The translations under genes were made by a program, and so were the position numbers. From NCBI GenBank assembly GCA_902729315.2, contig LR746278.1, positions 1,499,001 to 1,563,000 on the forward strand: a stretch of 64,000 nt of DNA, read 5' to 3'. The number at the start of each line of letters is the position of its first letter. The stretch's first letter is position 1. The notes under the pieces were generated by a model that had not been told where the DNA came from, searched no databases, and worked only from the letters and a program-made list of their open reading frames with translations. Of this stretch, positions 22,642 to 33,114 are shown piece by piece. The stretch comes from Spirodela intermedia (lineage: Eukaryota > Streptophyta > Magnoliopsida > Alismatales > Araceae).

Positions 22642-25600
22642 ATGTCCCGCTCGGTCCTCTTCGTCTTCCTCCTGCTCCTCTACCTCCTCCCGGAGCCCTC
22701 CCTCTCGCTCAACCAGGAGGGCCTCTTCCTCCTCCAGTTTAAGAGCGGGCTGGACGGCCCCACGGGCGCCCTCTCCGACTGGAACCCCCGCGACGTCACC
22801 CCTTGCAACTGGACCGGCGTCTCCTGCACCGCCACCGGCGCCGTCGCCGGCCTGAACCTCTACAACCAGAGCCTCCAGGGCCCCTTCGACCCTGTCCTCT
22901 GCCGCCTCCCTTACCTCTCCAACGTCTCCCTCTCCTACAACTACATCAACTCCACCCTCCCTGACGCCGCCCTGTCCCGATGCTCCGCGCTTGCCGACCT
23001 CGACCTCTCCATGAACTGCCTCGTGGGTCCCCTCCCCGCCGCCCTCGCCTCCCTTCCCCGCCTCCGCCGCCTCAACCTCGACTCCAACAACTTCTCCGGG
23101 CCCATCCCCGCCGCCTTCAACGGCTTCCCCGTCCTGGAGAGCCTCTCCATCGTCTTCAACCTCCTCACGGGCACAATCCCCGCCGTCCTCGGTGAGATAG
23201 GGACCCTCCAGGAACTCAACCTGGCATACAACACTTTCTCTCCGGGGCCCATCCCGCCGGAGATTGGGAACCTCTCCGCCCTCCGGAACCTCTTGCTGAC
23301 CGACTGCAAGCTCATCGGCAGCATCCCACCGTCCCTCGGCAACCTCCGCAAACTCGCCAATCTCGACCTCTCTATGAACAACCTCGAGGGGCCGATCCCC
23401 GAGACTCTGACGGAGCTCTCCAGCGTCGTCCAGATCGAGCTCTACAAGAACTCGCTCACCGGGCACATCCCCGAAGGCCTGGGCAAGCTCCCCGCCCTCC
23501 GCCGCTTCGACGCCTCCATGAATCTCCTGGAGGGGACCATACCGCCGAGCTTCTTCGACCTCCCGCTTCTCGAGAGCTTCCACCTTTACCAGAACCACCT
23601 CGCCGGCGGACTGCCGGCAAGCATCGCCAGGGCCGGGAGCCTTTCGGAGCTCAGGCTCCACATGAACCGTCTGAATGGGACCCTACCGCCGGACTTGGGC
23701 AGCAAGTCCCCTCTCGTCGTGGTGGAGCTCTCCCAGAATCAGTTCTCCGGGGAGATCCCCGGGAGCATCTGCGACAGGGGCTCGCTGGAGCAGCTCATGC
23801 TCATCGGCAACTTCTTCTCCGGAACACTGCCGGAGGGCCTCGGCCGGTGCAAGACCTTGTGGCGGGTTCGTCTCCGGAAGAACCTCCTCTCCGGCGAGGT
23901 CCCGGCGGGGATGTGGGGGCTGCCGCACGTCAGCTTGCTTGATCTCATGGGGAACTCCTTCTCCGGGGTCATCTCCCCTTCCATCTCCGACGCTCGCAAC
24001 CTCTCCAGTCTGACGATCTCCGACAACCAGTTCGCCGGTGAGATCCCGGAGGAGATCGGGGCTCTGACGGGGCTCTACGAATTCTCTGCTTCCGATAACC
24101 GACTGACTGGGCCCCTGCCGTCGGCGCTGGGGAGATTGGCCGGCCTGCAGATTCTCGACCTCCACAACAATTCCCTCTCCGGCGAGATCCCCAGGGAAAT
24201 CCAAGCATGGCAGCACCTCAGCGAGCTGAATCTCGCCGGCAACGGCCTCACGGGTGCGATCCCGCCAGAGCTCGGGGGTCTGGCTGTTCTCAACTATCTC
24301 GACCTGTCGAATAACCTTCTGACGGGGAGCATCCCGCCGGAGCTGCAGAACCTCAAGCTCAATATCTTCAACCTATCCAATAACCAGCTCTCCGGCGATG
24401 TTCCCCCGCTGTACGCCTCCAAAGGATATAGAGACAGCTTATTGGGGAATCCCGGCCTCTGCGGGGAACTGCCGGGGCTGTGCCCGGCCTCGTCGGGAGG
24501 GCCGGAGGGGAAGCAGCACCTGATCATCTTCCTGTTCATAATCGCGCTGGCGGTGCTGATCCTGCTGATCGGCGTCGTCTGCTTCTATTGGAAATACGGA
24601 GCTTACCTGAAGGCCAGCCGATGGGGGAGGAAGAGCAGCAGGAAGAGCTGGAGGCTGACGTCGTTCCACAAGGTGACCTTCCCGGAGCGAGAGATCCTCG
24701 ACGCCGCCCTGGACGAGAGCAACCTGATCGGCGCCGGCGCCTCCGGCAAGGTCTACCGGGCCGTGCTCAGCGACGGCTCCACCGTCGCCGTGAAGAAGCT
24801 CTTCCGGCCCGGCAAGAACAACCTGGAGGGGGAGAAGGACGCCGCCTTTGAAGCGGAGATTGAGACGCTGGGCAGAGTCCGGCACAAGAACATCGTCCGG
24901 CTCTGGTGCTGCTGTACCCACGACGACCACAAGCTCCTGGTCTACGAGTACCTCCCCAACGGGAGCCTGGGGGACCTCCTGCACGGCGGCAAGGCGGGGC
25001 GCTGCCTGGACTGGCCGGCAAGGTACAAGATCGCCGTCGACGTCGCCGAGGGGCTCTCCTACCTCCACAACGACTGCGTGCCGCCGGTCGTGCACCGGGA
25101 CGTGAAGTCCACCAACATCCTCCTGGACGCGGACTTCAGGGCGCGGATCGGCGACTTCGGGGTCGCCAAGGCCGTCGAGGCGGCGAAATCCATGTCCGTC
25201 ATCGCCGGCTCCCTCGGGTACATCGCTCCAGGTTCATCGTCGTCTTCAAGAATCCCCTGCGTCGTCAGATCACAAGATGAAAATTTTCTTCTTACATCGG
25301 AAAATATTGCAGAGTACGCGTATACCCTGCGGGTGAGCGAGAAGAGCGACGTGTACAGCTTCGGGGTGGTGCTTCTGGAGCTGGTGACGGGGAGGCATCC
25401 CCTGGAAGCCGGCGAGCTGGGAGAGGGGGACCTGGTGAGGTGGGTCCACAGGACGGCGGAGGAGAAAGGGCCGGCGGCGGTTCTGGATCCCTCTCTCGGG
25501 TCGGAGTTCGAGGAGGAGATGTTCAGGGTCATCGAAGTGGCGCTTCTCTGCACGAGCAATCTCCCCATCAACCGCCCCACCATGAGCAAGGTGGTGAAGA

Positions 25601-25710
25601 TGCTGCTCGGCGGTGGCGTGAGCGGCGACGGGAGCGTTGCGGAGCTTGATGGCGACGAGGGAATGCCCCCCCAGCCTGCGCCACTGCGAGGGGAGACCGC
25701 GTGGGCGTAG
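22642..25710 (+). CDS. HSL1: HAESA-LIKE 1 type leucine-rich repeat receptor kinase
   Basis: Plasma-membrane receptor kinase of the HAESA/HSL clade, which perceives IDA- and CLE-type peptides (clade knowledge). Exons 22642-25231 and 25313-25710 give 995 residues, like Arabidopsis HSL1. Signal peptide 1 to about 22, LRR cap with CNWTGVSC, about 20 LRRs, a C-terminal cap with GNPGLCG, and one membrane segment at about 626-648. The kinase has loop GAGASGKVY at about 696, catalytic Lys in VAVKK, HRD at 818-820 and DFG at 838-840, so it looks active. The single intron (25232-25312) splits the APE glutamate codon; splicing restores GYIAPEYAYT, the family sequence. The intron is 81 nt and open in frame, so unspliced RNA would add 27 residues in the activation segment. 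Third codon positions are strongly GC-rich. Confidence 0.93.
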   Translation: MSRSVLFVFLLLLYLLPEPSLSLNQEGLFLLQFKSGLDGPTGALSDWNPRDVTPCNWTGVSCTATGAVAGLNLYNQSLQGPFDPVLCRLPYLSNVSLSYNYINSTLPDAALSRCSALADLDLSMNCLVGPLPAALASLPRLRRLNLDSNNFSGPIPAAFNGFPVLESLSIVFNLLTGTIPAVLGEIGTLQELNLAYNTFSPGPIPPEIGNLSALRNLLLTDCKLIGSIPPSLGNLRKLANLDLSMNNLEGPIPETLTELSSVVQIELYKNSLTGHIPEGLGKLPALRRFDASMNLLEGTIPPSFFDLPLLESFHLYQNHLAGGLPASIARAGSLSELRLHMNRLNGTLPPDLGSKSPLVVVELSQNQFSGEIPGSICDRGSLEQLMLIGNFFSGTLPEGLGRCKTLWRVRLRKNLLSGEVPAGMWGLPHVSLLDLMGNSFSGVISPSISDARNLSSLTISDNQFAGEIPEEIGALTGLYEFSASDNRLTGPLPSALGRLAGLQILDLHNNSLSGEIPREIQAWQHLSELNLAGNGLTGAIPPELGGLAVLNYLDLSNNLLTGSIPPELQNLKLNIFNLSNNQLSGDVPPLYASKGYRDSLLGNPGLCGELPGLCPASSGGPEGKQHLIIFLFIIALAVLILLIGVVCFYWKYGAYLKASRWGRKSSRKSWRLTSFHKVTFPEREILDAALDESNLIGAGASGKVYRAVLSDGSTVAVKKLFRPGKNNLEGEKDAAFEAEIETLGRVRHKNIVRLWCCCTHDDHKLLVYEYLPNGSLGDLLHGGKAGRCLDWPARYKIAVDVAEGLSYLHNDCVPPVVHRDVKSTNILLDADFRARIGDFGVAKAVEAAKSMSVIAGSLGYIAPGSSSSSRIPCVVRSQDENFLLTSENIAEYAYTLRVSEKSDVYSFGVVLLELVTGRHPLEAGELGEGDLVRWVHRTAEEKGPAAVLDPSLGSEFEEEMFRVIEVALLCTSNLPINRPTMSKVVKMLLGGGVSGDGSVAELDGDEGMPPQPAPLRGETAWA

Positions 25711-26569
25711 CTACTCGTCGTTGCGGCCCCTCTGCTGCGCTCATCACTGTAAAGTTGGGGGTAGCCCCCGGGAAGATGTCGCCGCCGGGCCTACTGCAAG
25801 TGCTCCGAATTCTCCGAGTGCCGGCGACGGCGGCGGCGGCGGCGGCACAAAGACCGCTGCGCCACCACCCCGACAGAAGCACTAACCTGCCTTCATCAGA
25901 GGGAAACTTGGACACACATAATCCCACTTTTGAGGGCTTCCATGTGGGCCATCGGCTCTCTAGAAGGATCCAGTGTCAGTTCATTCGATCTGAAGATCTG
26001 AGAATGAAGATCTCTGACAAGCAGCAGTTGACAGGAACCGGCGACTTTTTTCATTGTACAGGTAGGAATGTAGAAAAGGGTCAAGAGTAAATCTGCTCTT
26101 ATTTCCTTCCAAATTAACATCCTTTTCCTCTGCACGTCGAAAATGAATAAATCAGTCAATCGAATCACGGGAAGCTTCATGGATCACTACCCCCCTTCTT
26201 CCTGCGCCAAAGATCTTGCCTTTTCCGACGGAACAGCAGCTACATCTCGTTTCAACATCCATTCAAGAGTTCCATGCCCATGAAAAATCTACCGAAAAGG
26301 TTCCCCCCCAACCAGTGAAACCAGTGATGAACAAAAAATCAGGCGACGTGTTGGCTGCAGCCTGGTTTTGAAATCGGAGAGGGGGAGGTTAAGGGTGCAG
26401 GTGAAGAATTATAAAAATAATATGGGTGTGTAATGCTTGTTTTAGATACAATAATTCATAAATTAGAAATTATCATACAAAATATAATCAGGGTAAAATC
26501 CAGACCCACCAGCTAACCCTTAAGGGAAGAGAAACACATTGGAACTCTGAGAGAAAAAAAAGTCCTTAG
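25711..26569. other. HSL1 downstream region
   Basis: Contains the HSL1 3' region, including a CGG run at about 25827-25847, then unremarkable sequence up to the retrotransposon. No gene seen. It does not contain the missing 5' part of the second HSL1 copy. Confidence 0.45.
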
Positions 26570-26680
26570 GTCACACATCGTACTTGCGCCTTTATGGATT
26601 CAGATATGGTTTCAATCCATTCTCATTATATTTTGTCATTCTCCATCTACATCAACACAAGATCCTTCAGATCTAACAAG

Positions 26681-26692
26681 TGGTATCAGAGC
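26681..26692 (+). other. Retrotransposon primer-binding site
   Basis: TGGTATCAGAGC is complementary to the 3' end of initiator tRNA-Met, the standard primer for plant copia elements, and lies two bases after the terminal CA of the presumed 5' LTR. Confidence 0.9.
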
Positions 26693-27432
26693 CAATGTGT
26701 TAATTTTTTGGAGAATGACATTTTTTCATTCATTTTCGTTCATCATGGTATCATTCTCGATGCCTTGTCTTGAGAATGGATTCAGGCGTCCTTTGTGAAA
26801 ATCGTAAGGTTTAGATCTTACCATGGACGGCTTAATGGGCCGAACAGGCCGTTCAGATGGGTTTGTCGACTCTTCTTCTTTCCCTGCAGAAGAGGAGCCG
26901 TGGTTTCCGCACACCTCTCTTCCTCTCCTTTCGTGAAGGAAGATTTCCATTTGGAAATCGTGGGCTGCAGGAGGGGCCCAGCCGTTCCCCTTTCCCCTTT
27001 CCGTCGTCGGACGGGAGGCTGGAGAGCGGTGGACGGTGCTTCCGGAAGGCATGGACGCCGGAGGGCTCCGGAAGGCGAAGAAGAGGCGCAGGCCGGTGCC
27101 GGAAGATTCCGAAAGGATCTGCTGGAGGCGGAGGGCTGCGTCAGCTTCCGCACGGCCCTAATCACCTTGGTTCTTCCTCTTCCTCTCGGCGAAGGATGGT
27201 TTCCAGGCCTTCCGGAAATCGGCGGGAATGAAGAGAGACGTGGAGGGGAGGGGCGACCGATACGGGTCCGTCTTTCGAACGGAAGGCCATTTTTTGGCCG
27301 ACCCGTTCCTAGCCCTAATTTTTCCTCCCTTCGTGCGATGGTTCGTGCGCCGCTCCGCCGCGTGAAACGGCTGCACCGTTTTCGGTGCGTGCCGGACGAG
27401 AGAGGAATCGTCACGCGGCGGTTTCGTACACC

Positions 27433-27627
27433 GCTCGCGCCGGTTCTGGTGCGCGGTTCCGATCGACCGGTTCGGGTCCGCAGCTCGGCTCGCGCCGGTT
27501 CAGGTCCGCGGTTCGGCTCATGCCAGTTCGGTTCTGCGGCTCGGCTTGCGCCGGTTCCGTTACGCGGCTCGGCTTGCGCCGGTTCCGTTACGCGGCTCGG
27601 CTCACGCCGGTTCGGGTAATCGGCTCA
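27433..27627. repeat. 28-bp GC-rich tandem repeat in the element 1 leader
   Basis: Seven units of 27-28 bp of the type GCTTGCGCCGGTTCCGTTAC plus GCGGCTCG. Units five and six are identical. The period is not a multiple of three, so the open frame through it does not encode a periodic peptide. It lies in a GC-rich block (about 26820-27640) between the primer-binding site and gag, unlike the AT-rich rest of the element. Confidence 0.85.
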
Positions 27628-28349
27628 GCGCAAGCGGGATAGCCAGATGGCGCGCCAACTCGGCAAAAGCCGATCCAGTTAGCCGACGCGCCGGTTTATA
27701 GCGATGACGTCATGAAGACGACGTCAGCATTTGGTTTGCTGACATCATGCCCATAAAATAAATTATTTTGGACGTCATTTTATTTCTGAAATCTTATAGA
27801 TGATTTTTTTAAAAGAAATTTTTCTATAAAGTTATTTGATGTTTTCAATGTTTATGTTTACATTGAGTATGGATAAATGTCAAATAACTATCATGATTCA
27901 AATTTTGGTACATGTATGATATTTTAGAATTATTACTTGAAGCAACATCCTACCAAAGTAGGCTCTCTTGTGGATATTAATTTTTTTAATGTATGAGATG
28001 TTGTGTATGTGATTTTGTGGATACTAACTAGCCCAAAGAAAAGTTTAATATTTTACAAATTATATATATTTGTGATAATAAATATATGACAATTATTTGA
28101 TATTTTTATGTGAATAATAAGTCGGTCCAAAGAAAGGCCTATTATTTGACAGAAACTTATTATCAATATTTATTTGTCACACCAAGATATTACTTGCAAT
28201 TAATATTACTATTCAAAGATAAAGTATTAATGTTGCACCCAATATCTTGTGATGGAAAGTATCATTATTTGAAAAATTAAGTTATTTATATGAGTTTTAT
28301 ATTGTCCTTTGTACAGTTTCAAGTTTTACTTTTATTGTTTTTGTCCAAA

Positions 28350-31300
28350 TAAATTCTATTCCTATGTTAAATGGTACTAATTTTAAGGCATGGAAAGAGA
28401 ACATTATGATAGTTCTCGATTACATGGATCTAGACATTGCATTAAGAAAAGATCATCTTGTAATCTCTCATGAGGATAAGAGAGATATAGATAAGTGGGA
28501 CCGATCAAATCACATGAGTTTTATGATAAAAAAGCATGACATTCTAGAAACCTTTAAGGGCACTTTGTTTGAAGAGGCACTACAACAAAAAAAATCTTTG
28601 AAGAACTTGAGAAAAAGTTTGCTAAGAATGATAAAGTCGAAACAAGTACGGTCTTAGCAAAATTTATCTCTATGAAGTATAAAGGTAAGAAAAATATAAG
28701 GGAGTACATTCTCGAGATGTCTCATCTTGCATCAAAACTAAAGGCACTGAAGTTAAAGTTATCAGAAGATTTACTCGTACACTTAGTTTTTATTTCTCTT
28801 CCTGTACAATTCAATCAATTTAAGGTGAACTATAATTGTCAAATGGACAAATGGTCCATAAATGAGCTCATATCACATTGTGTGCAAAAAGAAGAAAAGT
28901 TGAAGCAAGATAAACATGAGAGTGCTCATTTGACCATGACCTCTAAGAACAAAATCAAGAAAATATTTATGATCAATGAAGCTGTAGGTGGACCACCACT
29001 AAAGAAATAACAAAAAAAGCAAGATAAGGAATCTACTTATTTCTTTTACAAGCATGGTGGCCACATGAATAGGAATTGTACCAAGTAGCATGCTTGATGT
29101 ACAAAGAAAAGTGACCTTCCTACTTTGATTTGTTCAAAGGTTAATTTAACTTTTATATCCTTACATAGTGGGTAGATTCTGATACTACAATTCACATAAG
29201 TGTGTCAATGTAGAGTTTCTTTCATTGTTGTCAGTCAATTGATGATGAAAAATACATCTATTCAGACAATGGCAATGTAGTAGTAATGGAAGCAATATGA
29301 ATCTTTAGATTATTGTTAAAGACTAGACACTATTTGGATTTAATTGAGACTTATGTTGTACTATCTTTTAGACGGAACTTGATTTTTGTTTCTAATTTAG
29401 ATAAATTTGGTTATAGTTGTCTATTTATAAATAAAAAATTTAGTCTCTTTGATAATTCAAATCATATTAGTACTAGTGTTTTATCAAGTCATGATAACCT
29501 ATATTTGATGTAATCGTCCCTTCTAGTGAAATCATACATATCAATTTAAGAAGTATAAAAAAAATTGATTGATGAGAATTCTGCTTCATTATGGCACAAG
29601 AGATTAGGTTATATCTTTAAAAAGAGAATTTATTGACTCGTGTTTGATGAAATTTTTGACCCACTTGATTATAAGGATTTTGACACGTGTCGAATGTATC
29701 AAGGGAAAAAGAACAAACATAAAGAAAATAAGTGCCAATCAAGTTTCGGATGTCTTAGAATTAATACATAGGGATATTTGTGGACTATTTCCTACAGCCT
29801 CTTGGAATGGTCAATAATATTTTATTAAATTCATAGACGATTATTTTCAATTTGACTAGTATCTTATTCATGAGAAGTCTCAATCACTGAATGTGTTCAA
29901 AAAATGTAAGGTTGAAGTTGAGAATCAACTTAACAAATAGATTACGGCCGTTAGATCAGACTGTGGTGGTAAATATTACGATAGATATGATGGATCATGT
30001 GAACAACATCCATGACCTTTTGCTAAATTCTTAGAGGAGTGTGTCATCGTCCCACAGTACACCATGCCAAGATCTCTTAACATGAATGATGTTACTAAAC
30101 GACGAAACAAAATACTTAAAGATATGGTAAGGAGTATGATTAGTCAATCTACCCTGTCAAATAACCTCTAGGGAAAAGCACTAAAGGCTGCAACCTATTT
30201 ATTTAATTGGGTTCCAACTAAAACAACTGTTAAAACTCCTTATGAACTTTGGACGGGCAATAAGGCTAGTTTAAAGTATTTACATATTTGAGGTTGTTCG
30301 GTGGAGGCAAGACCTTATAGACCTAATGAAAAGAAACTTGACTCTAAAATAGTTAGTTACTGTTTTGTTGGATACTCAAAAAATTTTAAGAGGTATAAGT
30401 TTTATAATTCTACTACTAAAGTTATTTTGAGACAAAAAATACTTGTTTCTTTGAGGATGTTGAGTTTATAAGGAGAGATAAGGCTAAAGACATTGATTTT
30501 GAAGAAGAATATGTCAATATTCCTTCTATTACTATTGACAATAGTCTTGATGACTTCATCTTGACTAATATTGATTAAGAAGTAACTTCATATCAAAATT
30601 ATGTCATCATGCCTCCTACTTTAGTAAAATAAACTCAACATACTCAAGAACCAGTGCTATTAAGAAGATCTACTAGAGAGAGAAGGAATACGATTTCAAA
30701 TGGATATATCGTATTTCTTTTAGAACATGAGGTTGACATTGGAGTGATGGAAGATGATCCTATCAACTTTCATCAAATCATGCAAAGTTCTAATTCTCAT
30801 AAGTGGTCAATGTCATGAATAAATATATTAAATCTATGAAGGACAATGACATATGGTATCTTGTCTCATTTCTTGAAGGTGAAAAACCTATTAATTGTAA
30901 ATAGATATTTTAAACCAAAAGAGATTCAAAAGGTAATATGAAAAGATATAAATTTTGTCTTGTCATTAAGAGATTCACTCAAAGAGAAGACATTAATTAT
31001 ACATAGACTTTCTCTCCGATTTCATTGAAAGACTCTTTTAGAATAATAATAGCACTAGTAGCTCATTTTGATCTGGAGCTACATCAAATGGATGTAAAGA
31101 CTGTATTTCTCAATAGTGATATTGATGAAATGATATATATGGTGCAACTAGAAAACTTTGTGTCTCAAGACCCAAAGAAAATAGTCTGCAAAATAAAGAA
31201 GTCTATCTATGGGTTAAAATAAGTTTCCCGTCAATGGTATCACAAATTTCATCAAGTTATCATCTCATTTGGTCTTTTGATGAATATGGGTGATGAATGT

Positions 31301-32331
31301 GTACATCATAAGTTCAGTGGGAGTAAACATATATTTCTAATTTTATATGTCGATGACATATTACTTACTAGTAACGATATAGGTTTACTTTGTGACACCA
31401 AAAGATTTTCGTCAAGAAATTTTGAGATGAAGGATCTGGGTGAAGCCTCTTATATATTGAACATTGAGATATACCAAGATCGACCTCGAAATATCCTAAG
31501 GTTGTCATAAAAGAATTATATCAAGAAAATTCTTGCGAGATTTAATATGTAAGGATGTAAATCTTATAATACCCCTATTTCTAAAAGAGATAAGTTTAGT
31601 CACAATCAGTGCCCTAAAAATAATTATGAGGCTAAAAAGATGTAGAAGATTCCTTATGCATTAGCCATAGAAAGCCTTATATATGCTCAAGTATGTACAC
31701 ATTCGGATATTGCGTATATAATTAGAATACTGGGTAAATATTTAAGCAATCTTGGTGTGGATCATTGGAAAGCAACCAAACGGGTTATGTGGTATTTGTA
31801 AAAGACAAAGAACTATATGTTCACATATAAGAAATCGGATCATTTGGAGATCATCGGGTATTCAGATTCTAATTCGTTGAATGCACTGATAGTAAACGAT
31901 TCACTACGGGCTATATCTATCTATTAGTTGGAGAAGTTATATTATGAAAGAGTGCTAAGTAGACACTCATAGCTTCTTTTCTTATGACAGTAAAGTTTAT
32001 ATCATGCTATGAGGCATCCAATCATGAAATTTGGTTGAAGAATTTTGTCACAGGGTTACAAATTCTAGATGGAATTGAAAAACTACTAAAATTATTTTGT
32101 GACAATAAAGCAACCGTTATATTTTTCAATAACAATAAGAGCTTGACGAAGTCTAAAAATATAGACATCAAGTTCTTAGTTGTTAAGAAAAGAGTTCAAA
32201 GTAGCCAAATATCTATTGAGTATATTGAGACAAACTTCATGGTAGCAGATCCACTAACTAAAGGACTGCCACCAAAAGTCTTTCATGAACATGTTGCTCA
32301 TATGAGTGTAATATCTCATGAGGATATATAA
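28350..32331 (+). pseudogene. Broken gag-pol of copia element 1
   Basis: Recognisable in order: gag (about 28364-29010, two open pieces), a zinc-knuckle remnant at about 29036-29085 that has lost cysteines, a protease active-site remnant at about 29175 (DSDTT where DSGAT is usual), the pre-integrase LWHKRLGY motif at about 29593, integrase core at about 29770-30420, reverse transcriptase at about 30790-31510 with YVDD intact near 31345, and RNase H with CDNKAT at 31984-32331. Stop codons and frameshifts interrupt every domain. Integrase before reverse transcriptase identifies copia rather than gypsy. Confidence 0.85.
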
Positions 32332-33114
32332 TTTCAGTGGGAGTTTATATTTTGATGCCTATATAGTTATAGACATATACTTTGGTTATTTTATGCATGA
32401 ATAAAATTTATGAATAAAGTTTATTTTATGCATGTTTGATCTCCATTCAAAATAAGGAGGACTAAGTTGAAAATGTACATGTATGAGTCATACTTCATGT
32501 AATTTTCATGTTATATATCCATACTTGATCTATATTATTTATTATATCAATATACATGATTATTGTGGATTCAGTCACACAAAAAAATGTGAACGAAAAT
32601 CTCTTTAGTTCTATATTGGTATAATAGTAAAATTTTGTTGAAAATATCTTTGGCAATGATAGTAAAATTTTGAACTCATAAGGTCATAATATACAATATC
32701 AAGTTGTCATATATATTTTATTAAAATGAAAGATTATTGAAATTAATCTAAATGTAGATAATTATATATATAAATTATATATTATGAGCTTATCATTGAT
32801 TAATCTCACTTAAAGTGATTCATTGGAGTTTAAGTATTTGAGATTACGACCTCTCATAAGTATAAGTATAAATATAAATGTGTAGAGACCAGGTCTTATT
32901 ATAATTTTATGATAGGCTAAATTAGAAAAAAACACCAAGAGGTCAATCACCTCTTATCTATAAATAAGGGGTCATGATCATTGGGTCACACATTGTGAGT
33001 CACTCTTAGAGCATCCTATCTCTCTAGACCAAGTGATTAGATGACTCTCCTGCACTGATTCAAAAGGCCATCCTCATACTTGCACATTCATGGATACATC
33101 CTTCAGATGTAACA

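Larger units (their letters stand above)
26570..33114 (+). mobile_element. Degenerate Ty1/copia LTR retrotransposon (element 1)
   Basis: A primer-binding site for initiator tRNA-Met lies at 26681-26692, and the internal region keeps the copia order gag, protease, integrase, reverse transcriptase, RNase H. The presumed 5' LTR ends at 26678 with CCTTCAGATCTAACA and the 3' LTR ends at 33114 with CCTTCAGATGTAACA. Both also contain GGTCACACAT. The rest of the two LTRs aligns poorly, so the element is old or rearranged and the left edge given is approximate. A TATAAATA box at 32959-32966 sits where a 3' LTR promoter would be. Many stops and frameshifts make it non-autonomous. The right end directly abuts the HSL1 duplicate. 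Confidence 0.85.

Noticed and set aside
22603-23661. Minus-strand open frame of 352 codons
   Set aside because: It is the antisense shadow of the GC-rich HSL1 LRR coding sequence; its repeats mirror the LRR period.
26795-27619. Open frame of 274 codons in the copia leader
   Set aside because: It runs through a 28-bp tandem repeat that is not a multiple of three and has no known domain, so it is probably a composition artefact.
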